DNA from: Metaphire vulgaris
Lineage: Eukaryota; Annelida; Clitellata; Crassiclitellata; Megascolecidae
Assembly: GCA_018105865.1 (NCBI GenBank)
Contig: CM030853.1
Span: forward strand, 3,968,429 to 4,032,428
Length of the DNA stretch: 64,000 bases
Direction of reading: 5' to 3'
In this document: positions 11,960 through 64,000 of the stretch, one piece after another
How the letters are laid out: every line of letters begins with the position of its first letter
How positions within the stretch are numbered: the stretch's first letter is position 1
The notes under the pieces: generated by a model
What the model was told of the DNA's origin: nothing
What the model saw: only the letters and a program-made list of their open reading frames with translations
The model's database searches: none
Program-made: the position numbers and the translations under genes

Positions 11960-13700
11960 ACGACATGCGGTCAGATATTCTCACGCAAAGACATTCAATA
12001 TACAGTCGCAGCGTCGAGCGGGAAGCGTGGCAATATGGCGAGCACAAGGACCCTCCCGAAAGCACTCGCGGACAGCCGCGACCGCCGTGCTGAATGGATG
12101 CGTCCGTCCGACGGATATCGCCGCCGGGCTTTGACAGAGAAAGAGAGCATAATGGCCGTGTTCCGTTTGCGATGAACGGTCAATCACCCCCACCCTCCGC
12201 CCCCCGCACTCCTGCGCGATGACGTACGGGAGTGCTTCTTCTTCCTCGGAAGAGAGAGAGAGAGGGGGGGGCCCCCGGATGTCACGACAAGTGACTCTTG
12301 CATGACGCCGCCGTGTGACGAATACAGCTCACGCTTTTAACCCTCACCCGCCCCCACCCGCCCCGCCCGTCGACTCCACCTTCACCCCACCCCACCCCAC
12401 CCAATCGTTCGTCATCAATCTTCTTCCGGTTTCCATCGATCGAACGCGATAATTTTGCGGCATGACGTCGAAATGGAGGTAGGGGTGGGGGCGGGGAACG
12501 ATTCAATCACAGAAAACCGAATGATGTCCTGTTGCTGGTTGGGGGGCGGGGGACGGAGGGGGTAAGACGGGGACCGCTCAAGGGTGGTTGTTTCGGGGTG
12601 GGGGCGGAATGGGGGCGGGGGCGGGGAGGTGACTGTCGAATCGATAATAGCGAAATTTGTTTCCGGCGTTTGGCGTTTAGGCATTCCTGGCATCAGCGGG
12701 TGGTCATCTGTTCAATTCAATTCCGTCTTTTTTCATCCTACGATCTCTTGAATTGGCCGAGTTTCGATCACGTCTCGAAAATTCGACCGAGCTCTGAGGA
12801 CTACGGAGGAGGAGGAGGAGGAGGAAGAGGAGGAGGAGGAGGAGGAGGAAGAGGAGGAGGATTTACATGTAGAGGCAGTTGTGTTTGTCTTATCCTCCTC
12901 GATGGCTGAGAACTTTTTCCTTTTCCTCTTCTTCTTCTTCGCGGGGATCTGACGCAGAGAGGATCGCTGTGTTTTTTAAGGCTTTGCTGCGATCTTCTCT
13001 TTTCCACCGGTTTTCTTAATTTGTCGACCGATGTTGATTGTTGAATGGCCAACGGGATTTTTCTCGATCCAAACAACTGGATTCCACGCAAATCCTGACT
13101 GCAAAGTCTATCCGACAAGCGGTGAAAATAAACCGTGTATTGATTGTAAGATTGTACGGTATAGTATTGTCCGAAACGCTTCGACCGTTCGCAAAAGTGA
13201 CGGAATTTCAATAGTTCCAATATTTTCTCGGCGCCTTGCTTTTCAAAGGAACGCCTGATGCTCGAACGAAGAATTCCGAAAGTGTTCGGGCGTTACCGCG
13301 CCTTTGTATTGTAGTTGTTTACCGAGCATGTCTTCGGTGGCGAATCTTGTAAGCAAGATACACTGAACGGGGGGGGGGAGGGGGCAAACATTAATTCGCG
13401 CCCGACGCAAAGAAGAAAAATATGGGAAATTACAAAGACTGTGTAACTAAATCCAAAAATGTCAGTATTAATAGCAATGAAGGAAAGGATCTACGGATTC
13501 TACGCCCTTATTACCTCCAAAATGTATTTAGTTATTTTTAGAAAAATTATTTCCATCTGCAATTGAGTCAGGTCTGTAGGGGTATTCAGAAATTGGGGGC
13601 GGGGGGAGTTTCGCTGACAGGACAAAAATTTTATCATTAAGCTATCATCGATTATTGTTTTTATTATCGTGTCCGCATTTGATTCACTTGGGTTTTGGGT
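11960..13700. other. GC-rich unique region with low-complexity runs, no gene recognised
   Basis: CpG-containing sequence with G- and C-runs (12270-12640), (GGA)n at 12800-12862, and unrelated short frames on both strands. It could be regulatory, but nothing supports a coding exon. Confidence 0.4.
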
Positions 13701-13820
13701 AGAAGTTCTGGATTAAAAATGAACGCAAATGTGTTGAATGTTCAGAGATCTGGTCTTAAATGTACTCAATTGTCTGCATCGGAGTCACGTGACCCAATGA
13801 CACCCACAATTTGCTTGGTT

Positions 13821-13821
<1 letters not shown>

Positions 13822-13858
<37 letters not shown>
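13822..13858. repeat. (CT)n
   Basis: Perfect run just before the MITE at 13890. Confidence 0.9.
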
Positions 13859-13859
<1 letters not shown>

Positions 13860-13889
13860 GGTCTGGGCAAGAGAAAAATCTATAAAACC

Positions 13890-14222
13890 TAGTGGCGTAG
13901 CCAGGATTTTCCGAAGGGGGTTTGGTTTTGTTCTTAACCAACTTCGACAAATCTTGACAAGCAAAAAAAGGGTCATCCTCATCTTTCCTCCTTGTATTTT
14001 TCCCTTGCAGATGCTGTGGCAAGCAAAAAAGGGTCGTCACCTGTTACACCCTTACAATCTTCTATAGCGCTTAGAAATATTGGGTCGGCAGCCAAGGGGA
14101 GGTTTAACCCCAAGACCGCGTCCGAAAATTTAAAAAATGCATAACAACGCATTAAAAAATTTAGTTTCTTCGGCAGCTAGGGAGGGGGTTAACCCCAACC
14201 CACCCCGTTGGCTGCGCCACTG
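13890..14222. mobile_element. hAT-type MITE, CAGTGGCGTAGCC family
   Basis: Termini (T)AGTGGCGTAGCCAGG / GGCTGCGCCACTG. Flanks ATAAAACC / CTAAAACC (7 of 8). Confidence 0.78.
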
Positions 14223-14688
14223 CTAAAACCTCTTACGTTGACATTAGTCGCAAAGTCGGTCGGTCTCCCCTGGTCTCTTCTCTCGACTGTGAACCAGGCG
14301 GGCGAATGCAACGCAGGTTCCATTCTCGAATAACGTTGTTTTCCTGGTGATCTACGAACGATGGAAGACATTAGAAGTTTTGCAGCTGTGCGTTTCATAA
14401 ATTTTACATAGCATCTTTTTTGGACAACCGTCGGTTAATCGAAATTTGCAGGGGTGGGAATGTGGACGGGGAAAGCCCTGCCCCCACCCACCCCAACTAG
14501 AAACTACTATTTCCGTTGAGAAAATCGCTTTGATTGATGAAATGCGTGGGCATAAAGGTCACCATCATTGTCTCCGAATTCAAGTCTACCAGAGAAATTC
14601 AGACGCCTATATTAAATACTGCTGCAATAACGCAGTTCTGTGACGAAGAAACAACTTAATCATACCTCCACTCACACGCACGCCCACC

Positions 14689-14732
<44 letters not shown>

Positions 14733-14734
<2 letters not shown>

Positions 14735-15133
14735 CACTGTCCGGCAAAAAAAGAACCCTTCGATAGTAATTATAACAACCAATGTCAATAAATTCTTTAA
14801 ATATATATATTTTATTCTAGAATTCTTTTCAGATTCTAATATAAAATCAAATTGGATATGATCTTCATTTTAAAACATTTTGTTTGTCAACACACTCGAT
14901 GACGTAGAAATGACGTCAGCCAGTGAATAGTCAGAAACCTGTAATCTGTGACGACAGCCGACCGCAAATGGTACGCACTTGCTCAAACGAGTATAAACGG
15001 ATTTTAATGAAATTTTGCTCTAATGACACAAATAGGTGTCTCTTTATGTATTTAAAATTTGATCTAAATCGGCGCAGATTCGAGGTAGTTATTGCGATAT
15101 GTTTAGGAGTTCCCCTTTTTCGGACACAGTGTA
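14733..15133. mobile_element. mariner-like MITE
   Basis: Ends TACACTGTCCGGCAAAAAAA / TTTTTTCGGACACAGTGTA with TA flanks. AT-rich interior without coding potential. Confidence 0.72.
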
Positions 15134-16023
15134 TATGTATGCATATTATGATCCATCTATCGCTTGGCTTGTCATAGGATTTCGTTGGCATTGAGTGAGA
15201 GTGATGTTTTCATTAGACCTTTTCCTATATGGAAGTGGCTTTTCTTTGCAAAAACCGTTGATGTATGGTAATAATTCGCCGACGTTTTTTTGCTTTTATT
15301 TATACTTCGCGTGGAAATCGGTTATTTCTTGGGGAAGGGGGGGGGGTTGGCGTCTTCGCTGGGGAGCGTCCGAGGTTCGGCAATAATATGCAGTGTTTCT
15401 GGGTGTGAAGTCATTTTCCTTCGAAGGACTGTCCTATAGCCTCTCAACGCGTAAAATCTTGTTCCGAACGAGTTGTTCGCCGCTATAAAGCGCGTTTCGA
15501 ATCGACTCAGAGCGATGAATTGACGGTCACGTCAGCAGGACGAAAGAACGTTTTCTTTATCACATTTTAAAGTATCTCTTTCCGGGAATATTATTATTAT
15601 TGTCGAATATTCTATATCGAAGCTTCTTCTTCCGATAGGTGTTCTTGCAAATCTGATTATCGAAGGGCTTCGAGCAATTATTATCTTTGAAATTCAGAGT
15701 GTTTCTTTAGCAGAGACCGTAGCCTGCGATAGATTTTGTCTGGGAGTCCAGGAAAAAATCATTCCCAAAAGGAACGTAAATAAGGGCTCTCAATTTAACT
15801 AAATAACTCGTTTGCCACGCACCGCCTCTATATACTGCTCTCATAAACACCCCCATTTGGACACTGACAGTCACTTTCTGCAAATAAAACTCAAAACAGT
15901 ATTCTGGTTATTCGCGATTTATTGCGTACACCATTTAATTATTTTCCTTCAAAATTCAAGAACTGTAAAGAAATGTTCGACTTCCAATTAAACTTTCGTG
16001 TTGCCTGTAAAGTCGAGCAAATT

Positions 16024-16120
<97 letters not shown>
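16024..16120. repeat. (TA)n-(GA)n
   Basis: Adjacent dinucleotide runs. 15134-16020 otherwise shows no gene. Confidence 0.93.
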
Positions 16121-16499
16121 CAGATGGACATAAATGGGATCCAGGTTTTCAGGTCTTGCCTTCAGAATTTGAAAATAATGTTAATGCAAGATGGCGATCC
16201 ATCGTCTAATATCGAATGACGTAGTTTCTGTAGGCCGACGAATCTTTAGACGACCAGATTCGAATTTCAATTCTAGCTTGAAACCGTCTGCTCTGAATGC
16301 TGAGCATAGGTCTACTCACGGGGACTGCGGGCCCGGGGCCCCTATTCTGGCCGAGACCGATCGTGAGATTTGCGCAAAACCGGGGTGAGACGGTTTTTGG
16401 GGAGGGGAAGGTAGGTAAGTATGATCGAAGAGAATATCCGTGAATGTGCGTGACGAATTCTCTGACATTTATCTTTTGCTCGTCGGAAATGTACTCGAA

Positions 16500-16690
16500 A
16501 ATGTGAGCGACTCAGATAGTAGGCCTAACCCCCTTAGACTGCCCCCCACGCCCCGATAAGACTGGCCTTCCTGCCTTTCCCTGGATCTTATTCGAATTGG
16601 TCTTGACGCGCCATCGACTGAAGCCCTGGGCATTGTGATAGTGGCGCCATAGAAGTGCATAGATTGATTGATTGATTGATTGATTGACTG
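16500..16690 (-). repeat. Inverted copy of the TCTATGGCGCC repeat with (GATT)n
   Basis: GTGATAGTGGCGCCATAGAAG followed by (GATT)n mirrors the 46700-46860 arrangement. Confidence 0.5.
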
Positions 16691-16856
16691 AATGATTGAG
16701 CAGACGAATATGTCATAGTGTGAAAACTTATGCTATTTATTCTCTCACGTTTACTCTTTGTTTTCGCGCCTTCTATTGCAGATCACGTGACTGGCGTCGA
16801 GAGACAGGCAGAGACATACAGTCAGAGAAAGAACGACGAGTGAAAGAGAGAAGCAG

Positions 16857-16858
16857 AG

Positions 16859-16941
<83 letters not shown>

Positions 16942-17000
16942 CAGACAGACATACAGAGACATACAGTCAGAGAAAGAACGAGTGAAAGAGAGAAGCAGAG

Positions 17001-17088
<88 letters not shown>
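16857..17088. repeat. Long (GA)n, two runs, upstream of SCYL2 start
   Basis: Two GA runs separated by a repeated GACATACAGTCAGAGAAAGA segment (16810-16830 and 16960-16980). Ends 91 bp before the start codon. Confidence 0.95.
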
Positions 17089-17089
<1 letters not shown>

Positions 17090-17179
17090 CCGTTGTCAGA
17101 GGCCCGCGTCGTTTGCCAATCGGTAGAATAACCGCCGTTCTTGTCGTCCGCCGTCTGTCGCCGCCGATTGCCGACAGCC

Positions 17180-63409
<46,230 letters not shown>

Positions 63410-63447
63410 GTGGACGGAAGGACAAACGAATCTATTCTACTAATTAG

Positions 63448-63629
63448 CAGGGGCGTAGACAGGAATTTGATTTGGGAGGGTATAAATGTTTGGGGGTGTA
63501 TAAACCTTAACTGTAAACCATATAAACTACATATAACCACATATAAGCACATATAAATCACATAACAAATTTAAGCTAGACTGATTTGGGGGGTATATAT
63601 ACCGATATACCCCCTTCGCTACGCCCCTA
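63448..63629. mobile_element. hAT-type MITE, CAGGGGCGTAG family
   Basis: Perfect 8-bp duplication CTAATTAG. Starts 38 bp after the donor of SCYL2 exon 9. Confidence 0.83.
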
Positions 63630-63654
63630 CTAATTAGTACGGGATTTTTTTTAC

Positions 63655-63887
63655 ATCAGGGCCGTTTTAAGGCATAGGCATGGTAGGCACGTGCCTAGAG
63701 CCCCGCGATATAGGCCTACGAGGGGCCCCGTGGGCGGTGAAAAAATAATTTCTAAAAAATGGTCATCGACGCTTTATTTTGCTTTATTTTTATTAATTTT
63801 CTCTTCCAAAGGTAGAATAAGCAAAAAAGTTCATAATTACTTTTAAAGAAATGCCAAGGGCCCCCAAACTTCTTAAAACGGCACTGA
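63655..63887. mobile_element. MITE with CAGGGCCGTTTTAAG ends
   Basis: Termini CAGGGCCGTTTTAAGGC / CTTAAAACGGCACTG. hAT-like by ends; duplication not clear. Confidence 0.62.
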
Positions 63888-63889
63888 TA

Positions 63890-64000
63890 TAAATAATAAT
63901 AATAATAATAACAATAACAATAACAATAATAATAATAACAATAATAATAATAATAATAATAACAATAATAATAATAATAATAATAATAATGATGATAATA
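63890..64000. repeat. (TAA)n/(CAA)n at right edge
   Basis: AATAATAACAATAAC mixture running to the window end. Confidence 0.92.

Overview
This is a window of animal (metazoan) nuclear DNA, most likely from a marine invertebrate. Genes are split by GT-AG introns, intergenic and intronic DNA is packed with microsatellites (TAA, CT/GA, GACA, AT), and there are dozens of short inverted-repeat transposon relics. I cannot name the species from the sequence.

Three genes can be reconstructed, all on the + strand. The first is an SCY1-like pseudokinase of the SCYL2 type. Its start codon is at 17180, nine coding exons are visible to 63409 (414 residues, in frame throughout), and it continues past the right edge. 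Intron 2 of this gene spans 22208-57379, about 35 kb. Inside it, in the same orientation, lie two complete cathepsin L-like (papain family, C1A) cysteine protease genes, called cathepsin A (30099-36307, 342 residues) and cathepsin B-copy (43732-50505, 354 residues; 'B' means second copy, not the cathepsin B family). Both have eight coding exons with matching boundaries and phases, a signal peptide, an I29 pro-region, and intact Cys/His/Asn catalytic residues. Each has a similar upstream block (TATA-like motif plus a donor site) that looks like its own promoter and 5' untranslated exon.

Region by region: 1-17 kb has no recognisable gene. It is microsatellite and transposon-derived DNA with some unique GC-rich stretches. 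17.1-22.2 kb holds SCYL2 exons 1 and 2. 22.2-29 kb is intronic repeat DNA. 29-37 kb is the first cathepsin gene. 37-43 kb is repeats, including a 3-kb long-inverted-repeat element with other transposons nested inside. 43-50.6 kb is the second cathepsin gene. 50.6-57.3 kb is repeats, including a CR1/L2-like LINE 3' fragment. 57.3-63.4 kb holds SCYL2 exons 3-9 (including a 45-base microexon), and 63.4-64 kb is intron.

The most informative observations come from comparing the two cathepsin copies. Exon 2 and its upstream intron flank are almost identical between copies while the rest has diverged, which suggests gene conversion. Within that tract, copy A carries an 80-bp TTAA-flanked element that is cleanly absent from copy B, giving a natural filled/empty site pair. 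Many other short elements have perfect 8-bp target duplications of the hAT type, but no transposase gene for them is present in the window.
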